Source of the DNA: Paracoccus sp. (in: a-proteobacteria)
GTDB lineage: Bacteria; Pseudomonadota; Alphaproteobacteria; Rhodobacterales; Rhodobacteraceae
Assembly: GCF_030538755.1 (NCBI RefSeq)
Contig: NZ_JAUNTJ010000005.1
Coordinates: 62,001 to 126,000, forward strand
Length of the DNA: 64,000 nt
Reading direction: 5' to 3'
Part shown: positions 18,368 through 27,320 of the stretch, piece by piece
How the letters are laid out: each line of letters starts with the position of its first letter
How positions within the stretch are numbered: position 1 is the first letter of the stretch
Notes under the pieces: generated by a model
Told to the model about the DNA's origin: nothing
Seen by the model: only the letters and a program-made list of their open reading frames with translations
Databases searched by the model: none
Position numbers and translations under genes: made by a program

Positions 18368-19047
18368 CCCTTTACCAGAACGAGATGGAGGCCGATCTGC
18401 GCCGCCGCATCCTGTCGCTGGAACTGCCGCCGGGCAGGCCCTTGTCCCGGCCCGAGTTGCTGCGCGAATATGGTGTCAGCTCGACCCCGCTGCGCGATGC
18501 GCTGATCCAGTTGCAATCCGATGGTCTGGTGGTCGTGCAACCGCAATCGGGCACGATGGTCAGCCTGATCGACCTTGAACAGGCCCGGCAGGCGCATTTT
18601 CTGCGCAGCGCAACGGAACGGGCCATCGTGGCTGAACTGGCCGTTTCGGCCCCCTCGGGGCTGATCGCCTGCCTTGACGGCATCATCAGCCTGCAAGAAC
18701 AGCACGCAGCCGCTGATCTGGCGATCTTCGCGGCACTGGACAGCCGCTTTCACGAGGAACTGTTCAAGGCGGCCAACATGATGGCGGTTCATGCCGTGAT
18801 CCGCCGCGAAAGCATGCACATCGACCGCATCCGCGCCCTGCATCTGCCGGTGGGTGACAAGACCATGCAGATCCTGTCGGATCACCGGCAGATCGTGGAC
18901 CGGATCAAGGCGCAGGATGTGGCAGGCGCGGTTGCGGCCATGGCCCGGCATCTGTCGCAGTCGATTGCCATCGCCCCCGAACTGCGCAGCAGAATGCCGG
19001 AATATTTCAGTCAGGCGCCGAAATCAGCACCGCACGGAAGTCATTGA
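18364..19047 (+). CDS. GntR family (FadR subfamily) transcriptional regulator, second of a tandem pair
   Basis: Regulator of 227 residues with the GntR winged helix (PPGRPLSRPELLREYGVSS, TPLRDALIQLQSDGLVVV, PQSGTMVSLID) and a C-terminal FCD domain (ALDSRFHEELFKAAN, ILSDHRQIVDRI). It is translationally coupled to the preceding GntR gene through ATGA, which is unusual: two regulators of the same subfamily from one message may heterodimerise or answer to two ligands. Its 3' end overlaps the convergent glycerate kinase gene by 41 nt. Confidence 0.9.
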   Translation: MTLYQNEMEADLRRRILSLELPPGRPLSRPELLREYGVSSTPLRDALIQLQSDGLVVVQPQSGTMVSLIDLEQARQAHFLRSATERAIVAELAVSAPSGLIACLDGIISLQEQHAAADLAIFAALDSRFHEELFKAANMMAVHAVIRRESMHIDRIRALHLPVGDKTMQILSDHRQIVDRIKAQDVAGAVAAMARHLSQSIAIAPELRSRMPEYFSQAPKSAPHGSH

Positions 19048-20260
19048 CATTGGTCAGCGTCGGCCCGGTTTTCACCAGATCACCGATCCCGTCGAACAGG
19101 GAATAGCTGTCATGCGCGGCCAGAACCGCGCGCGGGTCCAGCCCGGCAAGGCGGGCACGGGCCAGCGTGTCGGGGGTGATGATCGCGCCCGCCGCATCCT
19201 CGGTCCCGTCGATGCCGTCGGTGTCACCGGCCAGCGCGTGAATACCGGGGCGGCCATCCAGCGCCAAGGCCATGGCCAGCAGAAATTCGGTATTGCGGCC
19301 GCCCTTGCCGGGCTTGACCGCGCCAATGGTCACGGTGGTTTCACCCCCCGACAGCAGCACCGCCGGGCCTGCCACCGGCACCCCATGCGCCGCTGCCGAC
19401 AGGGCGATCCCGGCCATGACCTGACCGGCGGCACTGGCCTCGCCCTCGATGGCATCGCCAAGGATCAGGGGCGTGACGCCAGCCGCCCGCGCCGCATCCG
19501 CCGCCGCCTGCAACGCCATCAGCGGCGTGGCGATCAGGCGGTAATCGGCCTTGAACAGCGGCTGCGCCTTGGGCGGGGTCAGCAGCAATTGCCGGGCGGC
19601 ATCGGGCAGGTCTGGGCCAAGCATCGCCGCCACATCGGACAGATCGGCGTCATCCGCATCGTAAACCGTGGGACCAGAGGCAATCGCCAGCGGATCATCC
19701 CCCGGCACATCGGAAATCGCCAGCGTCACCACCTGCGCGGGTGCAGCGGCCCGCGCCAGCCGCCCGCCCTTGACCGCCGACAGCCGCCGCCTGACCCGGT
19801 TCATCACCGAAATCGGCGCGCCCGAGGCCAGCAGCAGCCGGTTGACCTGCATCTTGTCCGCCAGCGTCAGCCCCGGCGCCGGTGCGCTCATCAAGGCCGA
19901 GCCGCCGCCCGAGATCAGCGCCAGCACCAGATCATCCGGGCCAAGCCCCCGCACCGCATCCAGTATCCGTGCCGCCGCCTTTGCCCCGTTGTCGTCGGGG
20001 ACGGGATGGGCCGCCTCGATCACCTGAATCCGGCGGGTCGGCACGGCATGGCCATAGCGGGTCACGACAACGCCGGTCACATCGGGCCAGACCGCCTCGA
20101 CCGCGCGGGCCATGGCGGCAGCCGATTTTCCCGCCCCCACCACCACGACACGCCCCCGAGGGCGCGGCGGCAGATGCGCCGCCAGCACTCTGGCCGGATC
20201 GGCGCTGTCCACGGCGGCGCGGAACAGATGCAGCAGCAAGTCCCCGGAGTTGCGCATCAT
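19007..20260 (-). CDS. ttuD: Glycerate 2-kinase, MOFRL family (TtuD-like)
   Basis: Cytosolic kinase of 417 residues phosphorylating D-glycerate. The DUF4147 N-terminal domain shows VVVGAGKSAAAMARAVE, and LISGGGSALMSAPAPGLTL with the phosphate-binding GGGSA. The C-terminal MOFRL domain shows VLLSGGETTVTIGAVKPGKGGRNTEFLL (quoted in part) and GDTDGIDG. It lies six bases after the TtuC-like gene on the same strand; in tartrate utilisation loci TtuC yields D-glycerate from meso-tartrate and TtuD consumes it. Length is typical (410-430). Confidence 0.9.
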   Translation of the reverse strand: MMRNSGDLLLHLFRAAVDSADPARVLAAHLPPRPRGRVVVVGAGKSAAAMARAVEAVWPDVTGVVVTRYGHAVPTRRIQVIEAAHPVPDDNGAKAAARILDAVRGLGPDDLVLALISGGGSALMSAPAPGLTLADKMQVNRLLLASGAPISVMNRVRRRLSAVKGGRLARAAAPAQVVTLAISDVPGDDPLAIASGPTVYDADDADLSDVAAMLGPDLPDAARQLLLTPPKAQPLFKADYRLIATPLMALQAAADAARAAGVTPLILGDAIEGEASAAGQVMAGIALSAAAHGVPVAGPAVLLSGGETTVTIGAVKPGKGGRNTEFLLAMALALDGRPGIHALAGDTDGIDGTEDAAGAIITPDTLARARLAGLDPRAVLAAHDSYSLFDGIGDLVKTGPTLTNVNDFRAVLISAPD

Positions 20261-20266
20261 GGCCTC

Positions 20267-21340
20267 TCAGATGTTTTCACCGCGGATGGCATCGCAGACC
20301 GCATCCGTGACCTGCTGCGTGGTGGCGCGGCCGCCCACATCCGGGGTCAGGATACCATCGGCGCATACCTTGTCCACCGCGCGCATCAACCGTTCGGCGG
20401 CGGCGGCCTCGCCCAGATGATCCAGCATCATAGCTGCGGTCCAGAAGGTCGCGACGGGGTTAGCGATACCCTTGCCGGTGATGTCAAAGGCGGAACCGTG
20501 GATCGGTTCAAACATCGACGGATGGCGGCGTTCCGGGTCGATATTGCCGGTCGGGGCCACGCCAAGGCTGCCCGCCAGCGCACCGGCCAGATCGGACAGG
20601 ATATCGGCATGCAGGTTGGTGGCGACAATGGTATCAAGGCTTTGCGGCTGTTTGACCATGCGCACGGTCATCGCATCGACCAGCATCTTGTCCCATGTCA
20701 CATCGGGAAATTCCTGCGCAACCTCGGCTGCGATTTCGTCCCACATCACCATGCCGAACCGCTGCGCGTTGGATTTCGTCACCACCGTCAGCAGCTTGCG
20801 CGGGCGCGATTGCGCCAGCTTAAAGGCATAGCGCATGATCCGCGTCACACCCACGCGGGTAAAGATTGCCACCTCGGTGCCGACTTCTTCGGGCATCCCC
20901 TTATGCGTGCGCCCGCCATTGCCGGCATATTCGCCCTCGGAGTTTTCGCGCACGATCACCCAATCCAGATCGCCCGGCCCGACATCGGCCAAGGGTGACT
21001 GGATGCCCGGCAGGATTTTCGTCGGGCGGACATTGGCATATTGGTCAAAGCCCTGACAGATCGGCAGGCGCAGCCCCCACAGCGTGATGTGATCGGGCAC
21101 ATCCGGCGCGCCGACCGCGCCGAAAAAGATCGCGTCAAAAGGCTGCAACTGATCGCGCCCGTCATCCGGCATCAGCGCGCCGGTTTTCTTGTAGCGGTCC
21201 GACCCCCAGTCGAAATGCGTCACGTCCAGTTCGAACCCGCCGTCACGACGGGCCAGCGCCTCCAACGCCTGCAAACCGGCGGCGATGACCTCGGGGCCGA
21301 TACCATCGGCGGGAATAGCGGCGATCTTGTAGGTTTTCAT
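20267..21340 (-). CDS. ttuC: Tartrate dehydrogenase/decarboxylase or D-malate dehydrogenase
   Basis: NAD-dependent beta-decarboxylating dehydrogenase of 357 residues, related to isopropylmalate dehydrogenase. Motifs: IPADGIGPEVIAAGL, GAVGAPDVPDHITLWGLRLP, IVRENSEGEYAGNGGR specific for the TtuC/DmlA branch, VTKSNAQRFGM, the metal-binding Asp of VDAMTVRMV, NLHADILSDLAG and FEPIHGSAFDITGKGIANP. Acts on tartrate, D-malate or related 2-hydroxydicarboxylates. Coupling to a glycerate kinase favours tartrate. It is transcribed divergently from a LysR gene. Confidence 0.92.
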   Translation of the reverse strand: MKTYKIAAIPADGIGPEVIAAGLQALEALARRDGGFELDVTHFDWGSDRYKKTGALMPDDGRDQLQPFDAIFFGAVGAPDVPDHITLWGLRLPICQGFDQYANVRPTKILPGIQSPLADVGPGDLDWVIVRENSEGEYAGNGGRTHKGMPEEVGTEVAIFTRVGVTRIMRYAFKLAQSRPRKLLTVVTKSNAQRFGMVMWDEIAAEVAQEFPDVTWDKMLVDAMTVRMVKQPQSLDTIVATNLHADILSDLAGALAGSLGVAPTGNIDPERRHPSMFEPIHGSAFDITGKGIANPVATFWTAAMMLDHLGEAAAAERLMRAVDKVCADGILTPDVGGRATTQQVTDAVCDAIRGENI

Positions 21341-21389
21341 GACTGATCCTCCTGATTTCGCTCAGGCTAGCGGCTTGGGGCTGGCGCGC

Positions 21390-21403
21390 TCAATCCGCAT
21401 TGA
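21390..21403. promoter_or_regulatory. Candidate LysR-type binding site between ttuC and its LysR gene
   Basis: TCAATCCGCATTGA is an interrupted 5+4+5 inverted repeat in the 94-nt divergent gap, fitting the loose LysR box with dyad symmetry. Function is inferred from position. Confidence 0.4.
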
Positions 21404-21434
21404 ATTATATACAGATGCGCAATAATAAACCGAT

Positions 21435-22349
21435 ATGGACATCCAGCAGATCAGATGCTTTCTGGCCGTCGCCGACACGCTGCATTTCGGGCGCGCGGCG
21501 CAGGCGCTGGATATGCTGCCTGCCTCGCTTGGGCGTCAGATCAAACTGTTAGAGGATCGCTTTGGCGCGCGCCTGTTCCTGCGCACCACGCGCAGCGTGG
21601 CGCTGACGGCGGCGGGGGCGGCGATCCTGCCCGATGCCCGCGCATTGCTGGCGCAGGCCGATCTGCTGGATCAGCGCATCCGCGACGTGCGGCAGAGCGA
21701 AAGCCCGGCGCTGCGCATCGGGGCCATCGACAGCGCCGCCAACGGGCTGATGCCGCAACTGCTGCAACTGCTGCGCCAGCACCACCCCGAAATCGAGGTG
21801 CAGCTGATCGAGCAGAAAACCATCCACCTGCTGCCCAAGATCCTCAGCGGCGGGATCGACCTTGCCTTTTGCCGCCCGCCCGACATCCGCGACCCCAGGA
21901 TCCGGTTCCAGACGCTGTTCTTTGAAACCGCCGTTGTCGCGCTGCCCCAAGGGCATCCGCTGGCAGACCGCGCCGGTCTGACCATCGACGATCTGGCCGA
22001 TGCGCCGCTGATCGTGCCCGACCGCCGCTCGCGCCCGCATTCGCATGATCTGACCATCCGGCTGTTCACCGATGCCGGGCTGACCGCGCGGATCGCGCAG
22101 GTGGCCGAGGAAAAACACACCATCGTCAGCCTTGTCGCCACCGGCGCGGGGCTGGCCATCGTGCCGCGTTGGGTATCGCGCATCGCCGTGCCGGGGGTGG
22201 TGTTCGTGCCGCTGTCCCTGCCCGAGGGCAGCACCCGGCAAAAGCTGATCCTTGCCGCCGCATGGGCGCAAGGCACCCGCGACCCGCGCCGCGATACCGT
22301 GCTGGCGGCTCTGAACGCCAATCTGGCCCGGATCGAATCCAGCGCCTGA
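21435..22349 (+). CDS. LysR family regulator (tartrate/malate module)
   Basis: LysR-type activator of 304 residues. The N-terminal helix-turn-helix (residues 1-60) reads MDIQQIRCFLAVADTLHFGR then LDMLPASLGRQIKLLEDRFGA, followed by the linker helix and a periplasmic-binding-like effector domain starting around LRIGAIDSAANGLMPQLL. Near the C-terminus is LVATGAGLAIVPRWV. Divergent from the ttuC-ttuD pair and followed by an SLC13 carrier in the same direction, it probably controls both. Confidence 0.92.
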   Translation: MDIQQIRCFLAVADTLHFGRAAQALDMLPASLGRQIKLLEDRFGARLFLRTTRSVALTAAGAAILPDARALLAQADLLDQRIRDVRQSESPALRIGAIDSAANGLMPQLLQLLRQHHPEIEVQLIEQKTIHLLPKILSGGIDLAFCRPPDIRDPRIRFQTLFFETAVVALPQGHPLADRAGLTIDDLADAPLIVPDRRSRPHSHDLTIRLFTDAGLTARIAQVAEEKHTIVSLVATGAGLAIVPRWVSRIAVPGVVFVPLSLPEGSTRQKLILAAAWAQGTRDPRRDTVLAALNANLARIESSA

Positions 22350-22448
22350 TTGCGGCAAATATTTATATAATCCTGCGCGAATTGATCCGATGACCCCGCC
22401 CCGGTCACGCTTGCCCCGTGGTCCCGATCCGGGCCGCCGGGAACGCCT

Positions 22449-22459
22449 GAGGAGGAGGA
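22449..22459 (+). other. Strong ribosome-binding site with no start codon behind it
   Basis: GAGGAGGAGGA is a near-ideal Shine-Dalgarno sequence but no ATG, GTG or TTG follows within the next 15 bases; the next gene begins 74 nt later with its own site. It may be the leftover of a deleted gene. Confidence 0.35.
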
Positions 22460-22533
22460 TTTCCCAATCATCGCGCCTGCAAGGCGCTGGCTGGCCATGG
22501 CTCCGATGGCATCGTCGATAAGGGAAGAGGTCG

Positions 22534-23796
22534 ATGGAACCCGCCACAATTACCCTGCTGTTACTGCTGTTCGCCATCATCATGTTCGTGTGGGAACGCA
22601 TCCCGCTGGCGCTGACCGCAATGATCGTCTGCGTCGCCCTTGCCCTGACCGGGGTTCTGGATGCGCGCACGGCATTCGCCGGTTTCGTCAACAACAACGT
22701 CATCCTGTTCGTGGATATGTTCATCATCGGCGGCGCGCTGTTTCAGACCGGAATGGCCGCGCAAATTGGCGGGCTGGTGACGCGCTTTGCCCGGACCGAG
22801 CGGCAGCTGGTGGTGGCGATCATGCTGATTACCGGGGCAATGTCGGGTTTTCTGTCAAACACCGGCACCGCTGCCGTGCTGATCCCGGTGGTGATCGGCA
22901 TTGCCGCGAAATCTGGCTTTGCCCGGTCGCGTCTGCTGCTGCCCATCGTGTTCGCGGCCGCCATGGGCGGCAATCTCAGCCTGATCGGCGCGCCCGGCAA
23001 CATGATCGCGCAAGCCGCGCTGGAACCGATGGGCCTGCGCTTTGGCTTTTTCGAATATGGCTATATCGGGCTGCCGATGCTGCTGACGGGGGTGCTGTTC
23101 ATGGCCACCATCGGCTATCGCCTGCTGCCCGACCATCACATCCAAGAGGCTCAGGCCGACGCCCGCATCGACCACACCGACAGCCCGCCATGGAAGGGCA
23201 TCGCCGCGCTGGTCGTGCTGCTGGCGACAGTTGTCGGTATGATGTTCGAACGCCAGATCGGTATTCCGCTGCATATTACCGGGGCCATCGGGGCGATTAC
23301 GCTGATCCTGCTGCGGGTCATCACCGAAACGCAGGCCTATCAATCCATCGACGCCCGGACGATCTTTCTGTTTGGCGGCATCCTGTCGCTGGCGACCGCG
23401 ATGGACCAGACCGGCGCGGGCACCATCGTCGCGGAAACCGTACTGCATCTGATCGGGCCGGATACGCCGATGTTCGTCATCATGCTGGTGATTTTCCTGA
23501 TCGCCGTGGCGCTGACGAACTTTATGTCCAACACCGCCACAACCGCGCTGCTGGTGCCCATCGGGTTGTCGCTGTCGAACAGCATCGGTGCCGATCCAAG
23601 GGCGGTGCTGATGGCCATCGTCATTGGCGGCTCGCTGGCTTATGCCACCCCCATCGGGATGCCTGCCAATGTCATGGTTCTGGGACCGGGGCAGTATTCG
23701 TTCAAGGACTATGCCCGCGCGGGCCTGCCGCTGATCGCGGTGTCCACCATCGTCGCCATGATTCTGCTGCCGATATTGTTCCCGTTCTTTCCGTAA
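22534..23796 (+). CDS. SLC13/DASS family anion permease
   Basis: Polytopic carrier of 420 residues with about 11 hydrophobic segments. The two symmetry-related substrate/Na+ motifs SNT are present as GFLSNTGTAAVL and NFMSNTATTALL, together with GGNLSLIGAPGNMIAQ and YATPIGMPANVMV. These define the divalent anion:Na+ symporters that import C4-dicarboxylates, tartrate or citrate. GGAAGAGG precedes the start. Downstream of the LysR gene of the tartrate module, it is the likely uptake system for that module's substrate. Confidence 0.9.
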   Translation: MEPATITLLLLLFAIIMFVWERIPLALTAMIVCVALALTGVLDARTAFAGFVNNNVILFVDMFIIGGALFQTGMAAQIGGLVTRFARTERQLVVAIMLITGAMSGFLSNTGTAAVLIPVVIGIAAKSGFARSRLLLPIVFAAAMGGNLSLIGAPGNMIAQAALEPMGLRFGFFEYGYIGLPMLLTGVLFMATIGYRLLPDHHIQEAQADARIDHTDSPPWKGIAALVVLLATVVGMMFERQIGIPLHITGAIGAITLILLRVITETQAYQSIDARTIFLFGGILSLATAMDQTGAGTIVAETVLHLIGPDTPMFVIMLVIFLIAVALTNFMSNTATTALLVPIGLSLSNSIGADPRAVLMAIVIGGSLAYATPIGMPANVMVLGPGQYSFKDYARAGLPLIAVSTIVAMILLPILFPFFP

Positions 23797-23856
23797 CGCC
23801 GGGCTGTCCCCCGTCACGCAAAGGGCTTTATCGGCCGCATCACGGCCGGTATATCG

Positions 23857-23889
23857 GGCAGGGCTGTCCAGAATGGGATCAGCCCTGCC
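23857..23889. terminator. Stable hairpin between SLC13 gene and LysR gene
   Basis: GGCAGGGCTG (23857-23866) pairs perfectly with CAGCCCTGCC (23880-23889) over 10 bp with a 13-nt loop. No T-run follows, so it is either a weak terminator of the SLC13 transcript or a leader structure 12 nt before the LysR start. Confidence 0.45.
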
Positions 23890-23901
23890 AGGGAACCCCG
23901 G

Positions 23902-24786
23902 ATGTTCGGTTTTCGCGACATTGAGATCATCCGTGCAATCGTGCGTCACGGCGGCTTTCGCGCCGCGTCCGAGGCGACGGGGCTGGCGCAATCCGCCATC
24001 TCGCGCCGGGTGCGGCATCTGGAAGACCGGATGAAGATCACCATCTTTGAACGCGACGGGCGCGGGGTGCGCCTGACCGCCGTCGGGCGGCGGCTATGCG
24101 ACGAGGCCGAACTGCTGGTCACGCAGCGCGACCGTATTCTGGATGAGCTGACCCAAGGCGTGATGGCGGGCGTCGTCCGTCTTGGCGTCGTCGAAACCAT
24201 CACCCACACGATCCTGGCCCGGATGCTGACGGATCTGCGCGGCCGCCATCCGCTGCTGCGCTTTGATATATCCGTCGATACCTCGGAACAGCTTGCCGCA
24301 GAGCTGGCGCGGGATGAACTGGATGTCGTCATCCTGATGCGCGACCTTGCCCCGCGCGGCACTCATCTGACGCCTCTGCCGCCAGTCACATTGGGCTGGT
24401 TCGTGTCACCGCAGCATTTCACCCTGCCGCACCCCGCCGGAATCGACGATCTGGCAGCCCTGCCCATCGTGTCCTTTCCCAAGGCCACGATCCCCTATCG
24501 CCGGGTCGTGCAGCTTTTGTCGCCGGGCCGCAGACAGGTTGCGGCGGCGGTGCATGGTTCGGCCTCGCTGGCGACGATGCTGCATCTGGTTGGACAGGGA
24601 TTCGGCATCGGCACGATTCCGCATGATATTGTCAGGACATGGCCCCATACCGGGCTGACCGAAATCCCCGTCACCCCCGAGGCCCGGCTGCCGGATCTGG
24701 AATTCGTGATCTGCCATATGCCCGAAAGGAATGAGGAAATCGGGCGCGAAGTCACCGCAGCCGCCATAAGAAACGCATACGACTGA
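23902..24786 (+). CDS. LysR family regulator of the DUF1445/TRAP/amidase operon
   Basis: LysR-type protein of 294 residues. The helix-turn-helix covers IEIIRAIVRHGGFRAASEA, TGLAQSAISRRVRHLEDRM, then LTAVGRRLCDEAELL. The effector domain contains LGVVETITHTILARMLTDL and LHLVGQGFGIGTIPHDIV. It precedes the catabolic genes on the same strand by 95 nt; a perfect T-N11-A dyad lies in that gap. Confidence 0.92.
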   Translation: MFGFRDIEIIRAIVRHGGFRAASEATGLAQSAISRRVRHLEDRMKITIFERDGRGVRLTAVGRRLCDEAELLVTQRDRILDELTQGVMAGVVRLGVVETITHTILARMLTDLRGRHPLLRFDISVDTSEQLAAELARDELDVVILMRDLAPRGTHLTPLPPVTLGWFVSPQHFTLPHPAGIDDLAALPIVSFPKATIPYRRVVQLLSPGRRQVAAAVHGSASLATMLHLVGQGFGIGTIPHDIVRTWPHTGLTEIPVTPEARLPDLEFVICHMPERNEEIGREVTAAAIRNAYD

Positions 24787-24802
24787 TCGCAAAATCAGAT
24801 CA

Positions 24803-24815
24803 TTATCGGCGATAA
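24803..24815. promoter_or_regulatory. LysR-box-like dyad TTATCGGCGATAA
   Basis: A perfect 5+3+5 inverted repeat that fits the T-N11-A consensus for LysR binding, 66 nt before the DUF1445 start codon. Recognition by the upstream LysR protein is inferred. Confidence 0.6.
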
Positions 24816-24881
24816 CTGAACTATTGATCCGCGAAAATCCCGCCAGCAGACTGTTTGTTGTCACAAAGGGGGATACTGGCG

Positions 24882-25700
24882 TTGCAACAATCCGTCGATC
24901 TGTCCGATCCGCAAGCTGTGCGTGCCATGATCCGTCAGGGCGGGTTTTCCGGGCCAACCACTGGTCTGGGCGGCGATGCGTTGCAGGCCAATCTGGTGAT
25001 CCTGCCTGCGGCTGACGCCACCGACTTCCTGCGCTTTTGCCAGCAGAACCCACGTTCCTGCCCGCTGCTGGCGGTGGGTGCGCCGGGCGATCCGTCGCTG
25101 CCAACCTTGGGCGAGAGGATCGACCTGCGCCACGATCTGCCACGCTATCGGGTGTGGCAGGATGGCAGGCTGGCGGATGAACCGACCGATGTTGCCGCCA
25201 TCTGGCGCGATGATCTGGTGTCTTTTGCTTTGGGCTGTTCGTTCAGCTTTGAAGATGCGCTGATGCGCGCGGGTATTCCGCTGCGCCATCAGGCGGCGGG
25301 GCGCAATGTGCCGATGTATCGCACCACTATCCAGACCCGTGCCGCCGGACGCTTTTCCGGGCCGCTGGTCGTCAGCCTGCGCCCCATGCCCGCCGCCGAC
25401 GCGATCGAGGCCGCAATTATCTGCAACGGCTTTCCGCTGGCGCATGGGGCGCCGGTGCATCTGGGCGATCCGGCGCAGATCGGCATCACCGATCTGACAC
25501 GCCCCGATTATGGCGACGCGCCGGATATTCACCCCGGTGACATGCCGGTCTTCTGGGCCTGCGGCGTGACCCCGCAGGCTGTGCTAGAGGCCGCCAGGCT
25601 GCCCTTTGCCATCACCCATGCCCCCGGACATATGCTTGTCACCGATATTCCGGCGGGGCGTGCCACACGCGCCCTGACCGCCCCCGGACACCCCCGATAA
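24882..25700 (+). CDS. DUF1445 family putative hydro-lyase / D-glutamate-cyclase-like protein
   Basis: Protein of 272 residues if read from the TTG at 24882, chosen because AAAGGGGG lies nine bases ahead; a TTG at 24855 would add nine residues. DUF1445 features: MIRQGGFSGPTTGLGGDALQ, QANLVILPA, FALGCSFSFEDALMRAGIPLRHQ, CNGFPLAHGAPVHLGD and ITHAPGHMLVTDIP, with FWACGVTPQAV near the end. The family shares its fold with the N-terminal part of mammalian D-glutamate cyclase, but the bacterial reactions are mostly undetermined. It heads an operon with a TRAP transporter, a DUF2848 protein and an amidase. Confidence 0.87.
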   Translation: MQQSVDLSDPQAVRAMIRQGGFSGPTTGLGGDALQANLVILPAADATDFLRFCQQNPRSCPLLAVGAPGDPSLPTLGERIDLRHDLPRYRVWQDGRLADEPTDVAAIWRDDLVSFALGCSFSFEDALMRAGIPLRHQAAGRNVPMYRTTIQTRAAGRFSGPLVVSLRPMPAADAIEAAIICNGFPLAHGAPVHLGDPAQIGITDLTRPDYGDAPDIHPGDMPVFWACGVTPQAVLEAARLPFAITHAPGHMLVTDIPAGRATRALTAPGHPR

Positions 25701-25721
25701 AAACCAACCAACAGGAGAGAT

Positions 25722-26759
25722 ATGATGAAAAAGGCCCTTGCCACATTGATGACCGGAACGCTGCTGGCCCTGCCCGCCGCAGCCGAGGAATTCGCCGTCG
25801 TCGGCAGTTGGAGCAACCTGCCGCTGTATCAGCAGTTCGAAACTCCGTTCTGGACCGAACGCCTGCCCGAACTGACCGGCGGCGACATGAGCGCGCAACT
25901 GACCAGCTTTGACCAGATGGGCATCGCGGGCGCGGATGTGTTCCGTATGCTGGGCGATGGGGTGTTCGACATCGGCTCGACCGTGGCCGATTACACCGTC
26001 GGCGACGCGCCCGAGCTGGAAGGGCTGGATGTCCCGCTGGTCGCCAATTCCGCCAATGAGGCCAGGGCAATGGTCGATGCGGCCCGCCCGATGGTTGCCG
26101 ACATCATGCGCGACCGCTTTGACGCGCAACTGCTGGGCATCGCCCCCTATCCGCCGCAGATCGTCTTTTGCCGGGGCGACGTGCAATCGCTGGCCGACCT
26201 GCGTGGCAAGAAGGTGCGCGGTTCGGGCCGGATGACCACCAAATTCCTTGAAGCCCTGGGGGCCGAAGGCATCAATATCGCCTTTTCCGAGGTTCCCGGA
26301 TCACTGGAACGCGGGGTGATCGACTGCGCGGTGACGGGGGCCGGTTCGGGCTATTCGGCAGGCTGGTGGGAAGTGTCGGACCATCTGCTGACCCTGCCTC
26401 TGGGCGGTTGGGACCCGGTGGTGATCGCCATGAACGCGGATCGTTTCGACGGCTTGAGCGCGGATCAGCAGGCAGCCTTGCAAGCGGCTGTGACCGAGGG
26501 TCTGGAAGCCCCGGCATGGGCCGCAGCCGAAGGCGGGCTGCAAGGCGATCTGGCCTGCCTGACCGGCAGCGGCGAATGCGCGCGGGGTCAGGCCGCCTCG
26601 ATGGTGCTGGTCGAAGCCAGCGAGGATGACATCGCGACCGCCCGCGGCATCCTGACCACCGAGGTTCTGCCCGACTGGGCGCGGCGCGCGGGCGATGACT
26701 GGGCGGCTCGCTGGAACGAAACGGTCGGCCAGACTGTCGGCCTGAGCGTCGGCCAATAA
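25722..26759 (+). CDS. TRAP transporter substrate-binding protein (DctP family)
   Basis: Secreted binding protein of 345 residues with a clear signal peptide ending near LPAAAEE. DctP-fold landmarks are GRAMTTKF-like RGSGRMTTKFLEALGA around residue 165, where the Arg normally contacts a carboxylate ligand, and YSAGWWEVSDHLLTLPLGGWDP. Two Cys pairs (VFCRGD and LACLTGSGECARG) are unusual. AGGAGAG precedes the start. Substrate not deducible, but likely an organic acid processed by the flanking enzymes. Confidence 0.9.
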   Translation: MMKKALATLMTGTLLALPAAAEEFAVVGSWSNLPLYQQFETPFWTERLPELTGGDMSAQLTSFDQMGIAGADVFRMLGDGVFDIGSTVADYTVGDAPELEGLDVPLVANSANEARAMVDAARPMVADIMRDRFDAQLLGIAPYPPQIVFCRGDVQSLADLRGKKVRGSGRMTTKFLEALGAEGINIAFSEVPGSLERGVIDCAVTGAGSGYSAGWWEVSDHLLTLPLGGWDPVVIAMNADRFDGLSADQQAALQAAVTEGLEAPAWAAAEGGLQGDLACLTGSGECARGQAASMVLVEASEDDIATARGILTTEVLPDWARRAGDDWAARWNETVGQTVGLSVGQ

Positions 26760-26774
26760 GGAAAGACCGCCGCC

Positions 26775-27320
26775 ATGATGACAAGATTGCACGCCCTGTT
26801 GCGGCGCATGAATCGCTGTGTCGCGCTGATCCTTGGGGTGGTTCTGATCGCGACGATCCTGTTCATCCTGACCGATGTGCTGATGCGTGCCCTGAACATG
26901 GGATCGCTGGGTGGCTCGGACGAGATTTCGGGCTATGTCGTGGCGGCGGTCGCCAGTTGGGGGCTGTCCTTTGCGCTGCTGGAACGCGCCCATGTCCGCA
27001 TTGATTTCCTGCGCCACAAGCTGGCGCAGGGTGGGCAGATCACGATGGATCTGTTCGCCATGATCGTCACCAATGCGGTTGTGGTGCTGATTGCCGTTCA
27101 CTGCTGGCCGGTGCTGGAAAAGACGCTGCAACGCGGGGCGCGCGCCAACACGCCGCTGGAAACCCCGCTGTGGATTCCGCAAGGGATCTGGTTCGCGGGC
27201 TGGGTCTGGTTCGCCATAACCGCAACGCTGCTGACGCTGATTGCGCTGTCTTACATGATTGCCGGTCAACGCACAGCCTTTGACGCCGCCATCGGCATCG
27301 GATCAGAGGTGGAACAATGA
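26775..27320 (+). CDS. TRAP transporter small membrane subunit (DctQ family)
   Basis: Four-helix membrane protein of 181 residues. The DctQ pattern is visible: VLIATILFILTDVLMRALNM, SLGGSDEISGYVVAAVASWGLS, RAHVRIDFLRHKL and a final amphipathic helix. It overlaps the DctM start by four bases and lies 15 nt after the binding-protein gene. Confidence 0.92.
   Translation: MMTRLHALLRRMNRCVALILGVVLIATILFILTDVLMRALNMGSLGGSDEISGYVVAAVASWGLSFALLERAHVRIDFLRHKLAQGGQITMDLFAMIVTNAVVVLIAVHCWPVLEKTLQRGARANTPLETPLWIPQGIWFAGWVWFAITATLLTLIALSYMIAGQRTAFDAAIGIGSEVEQ

Noticed and set aside
22497-23924. Alternative plus-strand frame across the SLC13 gene
   Set aside because: Out-of-frame shadow; the SLC13 frame has both SNT motifs and membrane helices.
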